A program made the position numbers and the translations under genes. A DNA stretch of 64,000 nt from Marisa cornuarietis (lineage: Eukaryota > Mollusca > Gastropoda > Architaenioglossa > Ampullariidae), in the NCBI GenBank assembly GCA_004794655.1, contig SMMW01000273.1, forward strand, positions 1-64,000, written 5' to 3'. Below are positions 1 to 10,904 of this stretch, piece after piece (position 1 is the first letter of the stretch; each line of letters begins with the position of its first letter). Under the pieces are notes generated by a model. The model did no database searches. It saw only the letters and a list, made by a program, of their open reading frames with translations, and was not told the DNA's origin.

Positions 1-580
1 CCAATAACCACCCTCCAAAACCCCTGCAATTTCAATTCTTAAAAATATTTAAATCTTACTTATGGGAAGGGGGAAGGATCTAAATTTATTGCTCAATGGG
101 AGTTAAGGCCACATCACAGCACACTAAATATATAACAGCACATGTTCTTTCATGTAAATTCACGACAGATACTGGATTTTTGCTTGCAAGATAATATTTT
201 GGTGTGACATTGCTTTGTAACTTGTAACAAGATGCAAGCGGAGCTTTTTTTAAAAAAAGAAAAAAGCTCATACTAATCATGCTGTTCCTAAAGTGTGAAA
301 TAGTTGATCATCACAGATGTGAGGTTTATTTTTTGGTTTCTCCATGCACTTTTAACACATAAGACTTAGATTATGTCACTGACTTAAATAATTTACCTTA
401 TCCTGAATACTTGTGTACACATTATTCAGTGTGTATATCTCTATTTAAGGTAACACTTTATTTATCCCAGAGGGCAATTTGAGGCAATGCAATATGAAAG
501 CACAAAACAATACCACAACATATCCATATCCACCAAACAGACTCATATGTTCATATTTTAGACAGCTGCATTCATTCACA
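1..580. other. A/T-rich sequence with no gene seen
   Basis: No exon with convincing splice sites or protein-like reading was found. Around 445-490 the sequence resembles the 'ctttatt...cccagagggcaattt' motif that often ends decayed LINEs or SINEs in animal genomes. A similar motif occurs near 39400. This stretch lies left of the last recognised phosphatase exon and could be its intron or downstream sequence. Confidence 0.4.
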
Positions 581-589
581 CACAGTAAA

Positions 590-1040
590 ATTCAGAAGTC
601 GCATGACTGAAACAATGAACATGTGGTTGGACGGCGTTGAAAACTGATGAGAAGTCAGCAAACAACAGTTGTGCATGGGCATGTGGATTCTCCAAGTGTC
701 TGAACAAAGTATGGAAGATAAGCAGTTTAGCATCATCATCAACAGTTTGTATGCAAATTCCAAGGGGTCAAGACATTTGTTGCTGGCACTTAGAATCACT
801 GATTGTCTCCAAGACATTCATAACCAACACTGTTACAGCCACTGGTCTAAAGTAATTGAGATGCTGAGCTGAAGCTTTCTTTGCTGGGACAATGGTAGAC
901 AACTTCCAAGCAGTAGGGATGGAGAGTGAATCCATAAATCCCTGAAATAGTTGTTGGAAAATGCCTCTAAGTTGGTGCACACAAATACCATTTGGACCTG
1001 AAGCGTTACAAACCTTTACTTGGTGTAACAGCTCCACAAC
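590..1040 (-). pseudogene. RT relic of a CR1/L2/Rex-like LINE
   Basis: On the minus strand the conceptual protein reads through the finger region of a reverse transcriptase: an 'ASGPNGI' stretch (equivalent to the conserved A-GPDGI), a 'STIVPAKK' stretch (equivalent to TIIPVPKK), 'NYFRPVAVT' and, after a frameshift near 800, 'LDPLEFAY' and 'LLFADFSSVFNAV'. This order is that of LINE RT domains 1 to 3. The family assignment to the CR1/L2/Rex group is from remembered motif style. It is frame-broken, isolated and clearly dead. Confidence 0.6.
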
Positions 1041-1263
1041 TTGTTCTTGATGAATCTCAACTGGACAGGATGAAAAGAACTAAGCACATCTTTAATTTTC
1101 ATGGAGAAGCCATGTGTCTTGAAAAGAGTAAAGAAAGCATTATGAGCATTAGGTAGGGCTATACTGTCAATGCCTGAAATGGAGAATTTGGCTTGAGAGC
1201 TCTACAAGTTCTGAGCAGGGTAGCAGATGGCACCTCATGTGTCCAATGACAGGTCCACAATGC

Positions 1264-1420
1264 AATGTCTGACGGGCATTATAAGCTCTGGCCCTGGAGC
1301 AGGATCCCAGCAAACAATTCTCCCTGTGCTCATAGATGTGTGGACCATGAGCTAAGGGCAAGTAACCCTGAAAAAAACATGGAGTGCTGAAGACAGACGT
1401 GCTGGGCCACATGGTGCACT
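1264..1420 (-). repeat. Dispersed repeat, inverted copy at 10390-10545
   Basis: The stretch containing 'agctctggccctggagcagg' and the following 'ggatcccagcaaacaat' matches, in reverse complement, the sequence at 10390-10545, and similarity continues outward to 'gagctaagggcaagtaaccc'. It is probably part of an older mobile element whose identity I cannot fix. It lies between two LINE relics. Confidence 0.55.
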
Positions 1421-2200
1421 CTAATGAAGAGACTGAGATTCACTATATCATCTGCACCAAAATACTGCATTTCACACTCAAGGATGAGCACAGTGATACA
1501 AGCAAGAAAATATTGATGCTTGCCATGCTAGAAGAAAAGTACCCTCAAGAAACATGGATACAGATTTACACTGATGGACACCATCTGAAATGGAAGAGCT
1601 GGGGTATACATCCAGTACCCTGACATACCAACAAGCTCTCACTGCATTAGCTATAGAGCTGAAGCTGACGCCCTGATTTGTGTAGTGAACAGTGTTAGCA
1701 GCAAAGTAAGCACAGACTCACAGGTGATGTTCCTAACAGATCCCATATATGTTTGTCCTACAAGCTAGTAACAACAGGCTTCTTAAACTGACAGCAGCAC
1801 TGAAAAATATGTTTCCTAAAAATAGTATTGCAATGGATAACCTCAAACTGGTATTGAAGGGAATGAACAGGCTGATAAAATGGCAAAATTAGGAGCTGGA
1901 GCATGACAAGATGAAAACAAGGTCAGCCTAACAGAGATGAAGACCCATCTTCAAGGATTTGCACTGACCACCCAAGCCCCCAGACAGCTACAATCACCTG
2001 TCCAGATCAGAAGATTGCCAATATGCTCCTGAGGAGATGCAAAACAAACCATGGAACACATCCTACATGAGTATAGATTCCTCCAGGAGCTGAGGGAGTA
2101 GGTCTGGTCATTGCTGATGCCCCTCAACACCAAACTGTACAGACCTGTGGATGCTTTGCAGATGACTGCCAGATGAGGAAAAAGAATACAAAAATTTGAT
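1390..2200 (+). pseudogene. RNase H and C-terminal relic of a LINE ORF2
   Basis: In shifting plus-strand frames the sequence recalls a LINE RNase H domain: 'IQIYTDG' near 1560 (first catalytic Asp), an 'IVLQWI' plus 'GNEQADKMAKLGAGA' stretch near 1820-1905 (the end motif of RNase H), then 'KQTMEHILHEY' and 'YRPVDALQMT' typical of the zinc-knuckle tail after RNase H. Many stops and indels are present. It is on the opposite strand to the neighbouring RT relic, so the two are separate insertions. Confidence 0.5.
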
Positions 2201-2793
2201 TAAGCAGCACATCTCACAAGAAAGAAAGAGCCAGAATTTTAGTCGAAATTCTCTTTGGGAACTTCTGTCCTCTTTTCTGGAACAAAAGGAATGGACTGAC
2301 TGGTAACAGAAATTTGGTGCCTCATCATCCAGTCACAGAGTTTAGCCATATAAAACAGATCAGTCCAGCTACACTTGACACTTGGCAGCCTTGATTACAA
2401 GCAGTCGTTCTCAACATTTTTGCATGAAGGACTACCTGTAAGGTTTTGTGTAATAATTGTCATGACTAAAAAAAATGGCATTGATTTTGCTTACCATCAA
2501 TAGAATAAAATCTTGCTGGCACTGCTGGTGCATTCAGCTAGTAAAAAACAAAAGAACAGAAGAACATATGAATAGGTTTCTTGAATGAAAATGTTCAGTG
2601 CAATTTTCATCAACAGCTTGTATACAATTTATTGACTGCAATAGGAGGCAACAGTATTAAATTGAAAAATAGCATACCAGTGTTATAATAATAATTGTAA
2701 TAATAGCATTTGTAGACTGCATTTCCTGAGAGGACCTGTAACAACAGCTAAACTTGCTGTTGACAAACAGAAATGGAGGTCTCTAGTGGATGC
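2200..2793. other. Intergenic or intronic sequence, nothing recognised
   Basis: A/T-rich sequence with no supported exon, RNA gene or repeat. It ends at the target site duplication of the full-length LINE A. Confidence 0.4.
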
Positions 2794-2809
2794 CTCATGT
2801 ACCACCTAG
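2794..2809. repeat. Left target site duplication of LINE A
   Basis: The 16-mer ctcatgtaccacctag occurs here and again, identically, at 8676-8691. It brackets LINE A exactly, which fixes both ends of that element. Confidence 0.93.
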
Positions 2810-2971
2810 TTAGTTAGTTGTTGTTTTATGCCAAGTCAGCAACTAAGGCTATCTCATGGCAAAAACAATGTATATGACTATTCAAAGGTTGATATAAAGA
2901 AATTGTACAAGTCTAGAGATTTCTCTTTTCTTAGTTTTATAAAATAACAGTTTTTTAACACACAAGTTCTA

Positions 2972-5900
2972 TCATATCAGGTGAAACATCTGAATGGACT
3001 TTATATATGCCAGGATTGATTTGGAAGAGTGTTTGGCAAAAAGGTCAGCGAGAGTCTGTGCTGTAAAATAGTTTTGACAAATTGTAGCTAGTTTTGAACA
3101 GGAGATGAGCAAATGTTCTATGGTTAGGGGGTCTTTACACCAGGACAAAGTGGGGGGTTTTCTCCTGCAAGCAAAAATTGGTGAGTGATAAATGAGTGTC
3201 CAGCTTTTAGTCTATTTATAACCACTTTTTCTCGTCGGTTTAGAAATTCTTGTGTTATACAGTCTGATAGTTTTGGAAAAATAGCATGAAGTTTGTTGTG
3301 CTTCATGGAGTCCCAATGAAGCTGCCAAAGTTGTGAGATATACATTTTAACAGAGGCGTACCAACCTGAGGCAAATGTTGTATGGACCATAAGTGGTTGC
3401 TGAAGGGCCCTTTTTGCTGCCTCATCAGCTTTAGTGTTTCCTGCAATATTTGCATGGCCAGGAACCCAAATAAAGATAATGTCAAAATTGTTATTTTGTA
3501 GTAATGATAAAAGTTCAAAGAGTTGAACCAGTAGTGGGTGATCTAAACGTTGAGAGTGAAGTGCAAGTAGGGATGACAAAGAGTCTGAAATAACTAAGAA
3601 GTTTTTCTCTTTAGATGTATGGATATACTGAAGCGCAAGTAGAAGGGCTTTTAACTCTGCAGAAAAAATGGAGCTATGACCTTCCAATCGAGCTGTCAGC
3701 GGTGGTGTGGAAATGTCCATCAGCACTGCTGCAGCTGCTACAGTTTCTTTTTCAGTATTTTTGGATCCATCAGTGTATAAGTGACAAAAGTCAGGATAGT
3801 CTGTGACTATTTCTCTGAAAAGTTGTTGATAGACTATGTCAGGGGTTTCACCTTTTTTTTGGTTAGAGAGGTCAAAACGAATTTCAGGTGTGGGAAGTAG
3901 CCATGGTGGTGTTCTGGTCAGTACAATTGGTGCAGTTTTTTGGGGGTCCATTCCCAATTTCTGAAGATGGGGGTGAGCTCGTATGGGTAGAGGTTTTTGT
4001 TCATGTTCATGTGCCCTATATTTCTCCAGAAACTGAACGGAGAAAACTGAGTGGAAAGCAGGGTTTTGGGGCAGAGCTCGAAGTTTTGAGACATAGGATA
4101 ACATTAGTTTTAGTCGGCGTAACTCTAGAGGGGGTTCACCTGCCTCTGCATATAGACTGTGTATTGGAGTAGTTCTGAAAGCTCCAAGACAAATTCTCAG
4201 GCCGTGATGGTGCACAGTGTCTAGCCTTTTTAGGTACGATGTCCTGGCAGATCCATAGACTATGCATCCATAATCCAATTTTGAACGCACTAGGGAACGA
4301 TACAAACGGAGTAAAGTGATTTGGTCTGCACCCCAGTTTGTGTTACTTATCACTCTCAATATATCTAGAGCATTCAGACAAGAAGCCTGAAGATGACGGA
4401 TGTGTTTCTGAAAAGAAAGTTTACGATCAAAAATAACACCCAAGAAATGGACCTCTTCCACTACCTTGAGTGCTGTTCCATTTACATGAATTGAGGGTTC
4501 AGGAAAAGGACCTCTAAGTTTTGTAAAGTGAATGCACACAGATTTTGAGGGAGAAAATTTGAAATCGTTTTCTAATACCCATTTTGAGATGTGGTTTACA
4601 CATAACTGTAACTGTCTCTCCAGACCAGGTAGAAACTTTCCTCGTATACAAAGTGCAAAATCATCAACATATAACGAGGCAGCTATATTTTGGGGAATAG
4701 ACTTCAGGATGCCATCTATTTTAATACAGAACAAAATAGGTGACAGGATACTTCCTTGAGGGACTCACACCTGCTGTTCTTGGGTGTCTGAAAAGGTATT
4801 TTGTATCCGGACTCTAAACATACGACATGTTAGAAAGATTTTGATGAAAATTGGTAGTCGGCCTCGAAAGCCTAGAGAAAATAGGTCCAACAAAATACCT
4901 TGCCTCCACACTGTGTCATAGGCTGTTTCTAGGTCAAAGAATACTCCTATGACATGCTCTTTTTTAATAAGGCGTTCCTTATAAACGTTTCAAATCTGAC
5001 CATTTGATCTGTAGTACTACAGATTTTTCGAAAACCACACTGAACGTTGGAAAGAAGATTTTGGGACTCTAACACCCAAATCAATTGTGAATTTACCATC
5101 CTTTCAAGTACCTTACAGAAACAATTTGTTAAAGCAATTGGACGGTAACTGTTTGGATCTGAGGGATCTTTTCCTGGTTTTGGTATAGGAACTATTATAG
5201 CCTCGTGCCAAGCGGAAGGAAGGTTTTCTGTATTCCATATATGGTTGAAAATCTGCAATAATGTCCTCAAAGATGATTCTGGGAGTTTGGTTATGATTTG
5301 GTATGAGATACTGTCTGGTCCTGGGGCCGAGTGGGAGCACTTTGAAAGTGCTTGTTTAAGTTCAGACATAGAGAAATCGGTGTTGTAGGATTCCAAGTTG
5401 TCCGATTGAAAGTTACATTTTGTTAATTCTTTGCAAGCCTTCACTTGCTGAAAAGCTGTGGAATATTGTAGTGACGAGGTTGTCATTTCAAAACTGGAGC
5501 CCAGTTGGTTTGCAATTTCTCGATGATCAGTAAGCAAATTTTGTTCGGTTCTCAGGTGTCCAACCGCTCTATTGATATTTGTTCCTTTTAGTTTTTTGAT
5601 AGCTGACCATACAAGTCGGGATGGGGTACGGTTTGTCAGTGAGGAAACAAAATGTTGCCAAGAGAGCCTTCTTTGTTGTTTACAGATGTGACGGGCCTGT
5701 GCTCGAAGGCGTTTGAAATTTAGAACATTTTCGGGGGTGGGAGATCGAAAAACTGTTCTCTGTGCCTTTTTCCTATTTTGTATTGCCTTTCGCCAATCCT
5801 CATTAAACCAGGGAACTTTGGGGAGCCTCCTGTGGTGGCTGTAACGAGGGATGCTTTTGTTCATGATCTCCAGTAGTGCTAAGGAAAAACTTTCAATTGG

Positions 5901-6686
5901 ATGGCCTGTAGAGGTTGTAGAATCCACAGGTGAGATGAATCATTCTAAGGGAGACAGCATTGATTCACAGAGTGTTTTAAAAGAATTCCAATTTGCCCGT
6001 GCTAAATTCCAGTGGTCTTCCTGTTTAGCTGTATTGGTTGAGATAGAGGAAAGGATGATAGGGTAGTGGTCACTTCCACAAAGATCATCCCACACATGCC
6101 AGTTGAAGTCAACTGTCAGTGTGGGATCACATACTGAAAGGTCTATTGCAGTTGTAGATGCATTATGGGGTCGATAAAAGGTTGGACTACCATCATTCAT
6201 CACACATAAGTCATTATCATTAAAAAAGCCTGATAAAAGTTCACCATGTGAATCACTAATATCCCCACCCCACAGGGGATGATGTCCATTAAAATCCCCC
6301 AAGAGGAGTACAGGGGAAGGAAGCTGTTGAAGAAGATCCTCCAGGTGTTGACGAGAAACGCTAATTGAAGGGGGGAGATATACACTACATACTGTGATGG
6401 TTTTCTTTAGGGATATTCTGGCTGCCACAGCTTCTAATGGGGTGGAAAGGGGGATGGGGCTGAAAAGAATATCTGAATGAATTAAAAGAGCTACTCCACC
6501 AGCATGATAGTCACTTGCGGATGCCTTTCGGAGTATCTGAAAACCTTTGCAGGTAAAAGTATCTGTGTCCTGCAAAATGGTCTCTTGGAGGGCAATCACT
6601 TTAGTATCTGTTTGATGTAAAACAACTTTTAGTTCTTCAAAATTTGCCCTAATTCCTCGGCAGTTCCACTGTAACAGATTTGTCAT
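2972..6686 (-). pseudogene. LINE A ORF2: endonuclease-RT-RNase H, disabled
   Basis: The start is the Met of 'MTNLLQWNCRGIRANFEEL' (AP endonuclease, 6686 down to about 6000). 'LLLGDFNGHHPLWG' and 'CGSDHYPIIL' are endonuclease catalytic motifs. An in-frame TGA at 5940-5942 interrupts the linker. RT follows with 'GPDSISYQI', 'NSYRPIALT', 'FFDLETAYD', 'VPQGSILSP' and the catalytic box 'SLYVDDFAL'. RNase H has 'YTDGSKN', 'AELKALLLAL', 'ISDSLSSL' and 'WVPGHANIAGN'. The protein ends with a C-X2-C-X8-H-X4-C knuckle near 3150. Lesions are the TGA, a 1-nt loss in an A-run near 4962, a Gly-to-stop change near 4758 just before VPQGS, and a 1-nt loss near 3145. Confidence 0.88.
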
Positions 6687-6693
6687 TTATAAT

Positions 6694-8047
6694 TTAAGTA
6701 TGAGAAGACGACCTGGAATGTCGTGTACAGGAGGTGTTTGTGCGACCTGGGGATGAGGATGAAGGAACCCTTCGTTCCTCCCTGTCCATCAAGCTATCTG
6801 AAAGGGGTGCAAACCTATTTGAAGTAGGTGATGGAGGGTGTCGTCGTGTGCGAGGGCTAAATGTTTTTGACACAGGGGGACGGGAGGTTTGTGAAGGTTT
6901 AAGAGGGGACTTTTGGGGAGTGGTGGTAATTGTAGTTTGGGACTTTGTTGCTGCAGTTTTTTTGATGAGTACGTGTGGGTGCACGTGCTATTGATCTGGT
7001 TGAGGTGTATGCTGGAATTGGTTGAGGTGTGGAAGGTTTGGACTGCTGCGTTTGTTCTGTAGGTGGAGGTGGCATGAGTGTGTGTGTGGGTTTGGGGGTT
7101 TCTGTGTGTATCCATGTGATGTCAGTTTGGCAAGATGTAGATTTTACCGAGTGCCGGGAAACCACCCCCGCAAAAGAGGGGTTTCCGGCTGTTTGCGTGG
7201 AGACTTGATAGTTTCCTAACACACGACGATGTGCCTCTGGGTACGACAAACCCTGCTCTGATTTTATCCGCTGGATTTTATCTTCCTCCTTCCAACAAGG
7301 ACAGTCTTGGGAGGAGGCTGGGTGACATCCAGCACAATTTGCACATTTGATTGTTCCATGACAATCATTTGGGGAGTGAGATTCGCTGCACTTTACACAA
7401 CGTGCTTCTGATCTACAGGCAGATGATCCATGTCCATATCTTTGACACTTGAAACAACGTAAAGGTGAAGGGATAAAAAGTGCCACCTTCACCCGAAGAT
7501 AGCCAATGTCAATGGAGTTTGGAAGGTTTGGAAAACAGAAGGTGAGAAAATATGTATTTGTGGGAATCAACTTTCCATCTTTCTTAAGGGTGACCCTATG
7601 TACATGGGTTACACCCTGCTGAGACAATTCAGTACGTATGTCTACTTCTGACAATCCAGCAAGATCTCTACACCTGATTACTCCTCTAGATGAGTTTAAA
7701 GTTTTATGAGGTGTCACTTTTATGGGGCAGTCCACAAATTGTTTTCCGTCCCATTTTCTTAAAGCTTCTGATGCTTTTTGATTTTTGCATTGGACTAGGA
7801 GTTTTCCAGACCTTAGCTGCTTTACTGACAAAAAGTTAGAAGATATGTTTTGTAAACCTTTCTGGATGGCAAAGGGGGACAGTCCCGAGATAGGTTTCTC
7901 CGGATCCCAACTCTCCACAATCAAATAACGTGGCCATGCCCTTTCTACCAACTTTGTCAAATCATCACATGCCTCCTCCTCACTGTCTGAGGAATTGTCA
8001 TCAAAAGGTCGAGAGCGTTTTCCAGGATGTGAAAATTTTTTAGCTAT
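6694..8047 (-). pseudogene. LINE A ORF1: gag-like zinc-knuckle protein, disabled
   Basis: This is an RNA-binding ORF1 of the I-factor type, thought to coat LINE RNA. An acidic N-terminus is followed by an 'AWPRYLIVE' block, a basic 'SSRGVIRC' block and three knuckles near 7325-7465: C-X2-C-X4-H-X4-C, then C-X2-C-X3-H-X4-C, then a variant third. A proline/glutamine/threonine-rich tail follows. The position equivalent to the Met of 'MAKK' in LINE D reads ATA (8045-8047), so the usual start is lost. Reading frame changes at a run of seven A (plus strand 6957-6963), after which 'SPLKPSQTSRPPVSK' and 'SNRFAPL' continue to the stop at 6694. Confidence 0.85.
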
Positions 8048-8675
8048 GAGAAAAGATGAAGGTTCATTTCTCCTGTTCACCACCCACCACGGAGTCCAAC
8101 TAGGGGATGCAGCCGAGCGGTACCACATGGGTATATCCAGCAGGGCTGCACCAGGGCTACAGGAGAAGTATACTCTGACTCACAAGGATGTGAAACAGAT
8201 TGACCCAGGCCGCAGCCTTCTAGCAAAACTAGGGCATTGCACGACCAGCCGATTGATTGATGCGGGCCAGCACCAACCTCCTGTCTAGGAGAAGTTTGGG
8301 CCAAAGAGGAATGTTGGTATGATGGGCCGCAACCCATCAGTGACCTCAGCCTCCAGAATCCCATTCTCCTCCGACACAGGTCGCCCTGCACAGCAAACGC
8401 AGGGGGCCTAAAGAAGGCCACTGAGAAAGCAAAAATGGAAGAGAAAGAGATATTTTGGGAAGCATTGAAAAAGGGGAAAGGACCAAAAGGCAGAGGATAG
8501 AATAGGAAAAACGGCAGTGAAGGAGATAAGTGTTTTGACAAAAAAGGAATAAAGGTGAAAGGACCTGTGAGACAGAAACAAGTACAGTGAGGAGGAAAGA
8601 GGCAGGCCACTTCGTCACCCATCCAGAGAGAAGTTGGGTGTCCACCCCCGGCACTAGGAGCCGGGCGCACGGGGG
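8048..8675 (-). promoter_or_regulatory. LINE A 5' UTR
   Basis: About 630 nt between the 5' terminus and ORF1. Related sequence occurs at 26670-27273, 32161-32771, 12331-12790, 47190-47650, 61380-61743 and 57176-57245, so it is a conserved family 5' UTR. I clade LINEs carry internal promoters, but I cannot point to a specific promoter element here. Confidence 0.7.
8647..8665 (-). promoter_or_regulatory. 5'-terminal hairpin of LINE A
   Basis: The 6-bp stem CCCGGC/GCCGGG with a 7-nt loop lies about 10 nt from the 5' end. In LINE D (27245-27263) the stem is CCTGGC/GCCAGG, so the third pair has changed from C-G to U-A with pairing kept. This supports an RNA structure. Confidence 0.5.
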
Positions 8676-8691
8676 CTCATGTACCACCTAG
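8676..8691. repeat. Right target site duplication of LINE A
   Basis: Identical to 2794-2809 (ctcatgtaccacctag). Confidence 0.93.
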
Positions 8692-9077
8692 GTACAAAGC
8701 AGACTTAGTAACTAAGTAAGCAAGACATTTTTCTATATATTTATAGTTTTTACAGAGATTCTTTTATCTAGACCTCTGAAGTTTCTAGACCTAACAAGTG
8801 CACTATTTCTTGGTATATCTCTTTTGAATAGATGCTACATTGCAATAAACGTAAGCTGAGCTATTTGGAATTCTTGTAGATTTTAAGTCATGGCGCTGAT
8901 GAAGTGTAATAACACAATTAAAAAAAGTCCCTTAGCCTTACTGTTTTCAAGTTACATTTATGCCCTGGAGCTAACTACCCATCTTTAATCCCACAGCTTC
9001 TGATGGAAAGTCTTGATTGGTGTTTGCATGCACTGACAAGATGCATTTGTTCACAAAGTAAAAACAGCTACCATATT
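8692..9077. other. Spacer, nothing recognised
   Basis: A/T-rich sequence between LINE A and the intact SINE. No exon, RNA gene or repeat is supported. Confidence 0.4.
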
Positions 9078-9091
9078 CTCTTTATCTCAGG

Positions 9092-9282
9092 GGGTGGTCT
9101 GGTGGCGCAACGGTTAGCGCCTGTCACCAATACAGTGAAGGTTGGCTGTCCTGGGTTCAGTTCTCGTCTTGGGCATGCTGTTCTTTCTCTGCATGTGGCA
9201 TCTGTTTACAGGGCTGGCTGCCTTGCCGTGATATAGCCTTAGTTGCTGGCTCGGCGTAAAACACCAATTTAAAAAAAAAGAA
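9092..9282 (+). mobile_element. tRNA-derived SINE with LINE-like 3' tail
   Basis: A 191-bp element flanked by the 14-bp duplication ctctttatctcagg (9078-9091 and 9283-9296). The head has an A box (tggcgcaacggttagcgcc) and a B box-like 'gggttcagttc', the split promoter of RNA polymerase III. The body carries 'catgtggcatctgtttacag'. The end, 'gccgtgatatagccttagtt' followed by 'gctggctcggcgtaaaacacc', matches the 3' terminus of the I/Nimbus-type LINEs in this window. It ends in a short A-rich tail. A full minus-strand copy is at 49348-49551. Confidence 0.9.
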
Positions 9283-9516
9283 CTCTTTATCTCAGGAAGT
9301 ACCCATAGCAATGGATAGCAACTGCCTGGTATCATTCTAGAATCATTTTTAATAAACAATTTTTTCAGAAACTGGAAGTGGCTCATGAGCCCATTGTTAG
9401 AAGGATACAACAAATACATGAAATCATTGCAAAAAATATGTGGTGCTCTCAATTGGCAATAATTCTTCAGACTCAAAGGTAGACTTCTTTCTGGTGGATT
9501 AGGTATTTATAAGGCT

Positions 9517-9600
9517 ATATACTATAACAAAGCAGCCAGCCCTGTACACAGATGCCACATGCAAAAATAAAAGAACAGCGTGCGTGAGTGAGACATTGTT
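9517..9600 (-). mobile_element. SINE fragment
   Basis: The sequence 'gcagccagccctgtacacag' followed by 'atgccacatgc' and 'aacagcgtgcgtgag' matches the middle of the SINE in reverse orientation. Both ends are missing. Confidence 0.7.
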
Positions 9601-10310
9601 TCTGTAGATTCTTAATTTTGTGTTCCTCTTTAGAGCATTGGACTTACAATTTCTTTTAGCATGGCAAAGGCTTGATTTACTTTATGAGTCTGTTCTTCAC
9701 ATCCTTTTCTGTATCTCCATCTGTTGTTACTAGACTGCCAAGGTATGTAAATTCTTGGACTTTCTCTACTTTGTTATCAGTTGTGATGGTTTCTGTTGAC
9801 TTGGCATTTTGTCTCATTTCTTTTGTTTTGCCCGTGTTTACTTTATTTCCCATTTTTGATGCAGTTTTGGTCAGATTGTTGATCTTTCCATGAGCATCTT
9901 GTGTTGGGTGTATAGCATAACAATGTCATCAGCATACTCTAACTTTTCCAGTACCAATGTAAGTGTCCAACCAGTTCCTCTTTTCTTGTCTTATGTTGTT
10001 TCATAAGCCAGTCCATGGCCAGTGTAATTAGGAACAGAGAGAGAATTCATCCCTGTCTCACATCAGTAGTAATGTTGAAACTGCTGTTGGTAAAACCACC
10101 TGGCAGAGAAAATCTGTATATAATGCTTTTATTGCATTTACTATTTTCTGTGGTATTCCATAGTGATGCATGATTTTCCATAATGACTCAATGAATATGC
10201 TGTCAAATGCTTTCTTAAAGTCTATGAATATGGTATTACAGAAAGTGCTATTCCACTCTGTGCTTTGTTCTATAATCTGTCTTAAAGACCTGCCCAACTG
10301 GCCCAAGTTA
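9600..10310 (-). pseudogene. RTE-like LINE RT relic
   Basis: Minus-strand readings show 'FIDFKKAFDSI' (RT motif A), 'EYADDIVML' (catalytic YADD box, near 9935) and 'EFTYLGSLVTTDGDTEKDV' (conserved downstream RTE block) in broken frames. The same blocks occur in the RTE at 28.97-32.15 kb ('FIDLEKAFDSI', 'LADDIALLSH'). This is a 5'- and 3'-truncated dead copy. Confidence 0.75.
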
Positions 10311-10389
10311 TAAATAGTTTCTGGTGGGTGGAGATAATATAAATATATTGTGTAAATTTCAGCACTTGGAATACAGTAGTTGGTTAATT

Positions 10390-10780
10390 AGAGTGTGCCA
10401 TATGGCCCAACACCTTTGTCTTTAGCACTCCAGGTTTTTTTCACGGGTTCCTGCCCTTAGCTCATGGTCTGTTCATCCTGCCGTGAGCATAGGGAGATTG
10501 TTTGCTGGGATCCTGCCCCAGGGCCAGAGCTTATAACATGGCACATGGAATATTTCCTAATGTGGGCAGCAGTGCCAACCTCTACCCCAGCCCGTCCTTG
10601 TAGGAACACAGCCAGTTGGGCCGCGACTGCTTATTTGTCCAGGAAGAACTAGGATTATTTTGCAGCTAATCTCCATATCTGGGGGCCATTCTCCCATCCA
10701 CCACTTGGAGATATGCTGGGTTGGGGTGGTCACCCCACTACTAAACTGAGGATAGCCTAAATCCAGGGAGAAAATCATTA
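10390..10780 (+). repeat. Dispersed repeat, inverted copy at 1264-1420
   Basis: 10390-10545 is the reverse complement of 1264-1420. The rest, up to about 10780, contains 'gccattctcccatccaccac' and 'ggggtggtcaccccac', which may extend the same unknown element. No protein reading is convincing. Confidence 0.5.
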
Positions 10781-10904
10781 AATCACAAGTTTTCTGATAA
10801 AAGCACTGATAAATACCACTAAAAAGTCTTGATCCACTGCAGTTTGCATGGCAGACAGAGAGATGTTGATGATGCTTTTTAACGTCATCTAACTATATCT
10901 CCTC

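Larger units (their letters stand above)
2810..8675 (-). mobile_element. Full-length I/Nimbus-type LINE A
   Basis: This 5866-bp element is flanked by a perfect 16-bp duplication, so it is a complete, target-primed insertion. On the minus strand it has a 5' UTR with a terminal hairpin, a zinc-knuckle ORF1, an ORF2 with endonuclease, RT, RNase H and C-terminal CCHC, and a short 3' UTR. It ends with the conserved tail (tagccttagttgctgac...cataaaaca) and an AACT-type tandem repeat instead of poly(A). The presence of RNase H and of gag-like knuckles fits the I clade (Nimbus-like) rather than true Jockey. Both ORFs are disabled by point lesions. Confidence 0.92.

Noticed and set aside
86..280. Minus-strand 64-codon frame as a further phosphatase exon
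   Set aside because: No matching splice borders or phase, and the composition looks like translated A/T-rich DNA.
3888..4172. Plus-strand open frame of 94 codons
   Set aside because: It is the antisense shadow of the LINE A RT/RNase H region; the protein motifs are all on the minus strand.
6957..6963. Programmed ribosomal frameshift at the A7 run in LINE A ORF1
   Set aside because: A 1-nt indel in a homopolymer explains the frame change more simply, and other lesions show the copy is dead. It stays open only as a test in the findings.
8077..8687. Two long minus-strand frames in the LINE A 5' UTR
   Set aside because: Low-complexity Phe/Leu/Pro-rich readings in overlapping frames; related copies do not keep them. 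The region is better read as 5' UTR.
9092..9170. Functional tRNA gene
   Set aside because: A and B box-like sequences exist, but the segment is part of a flanked, repeated SINE and cannot fold into a full tRNA by eye.
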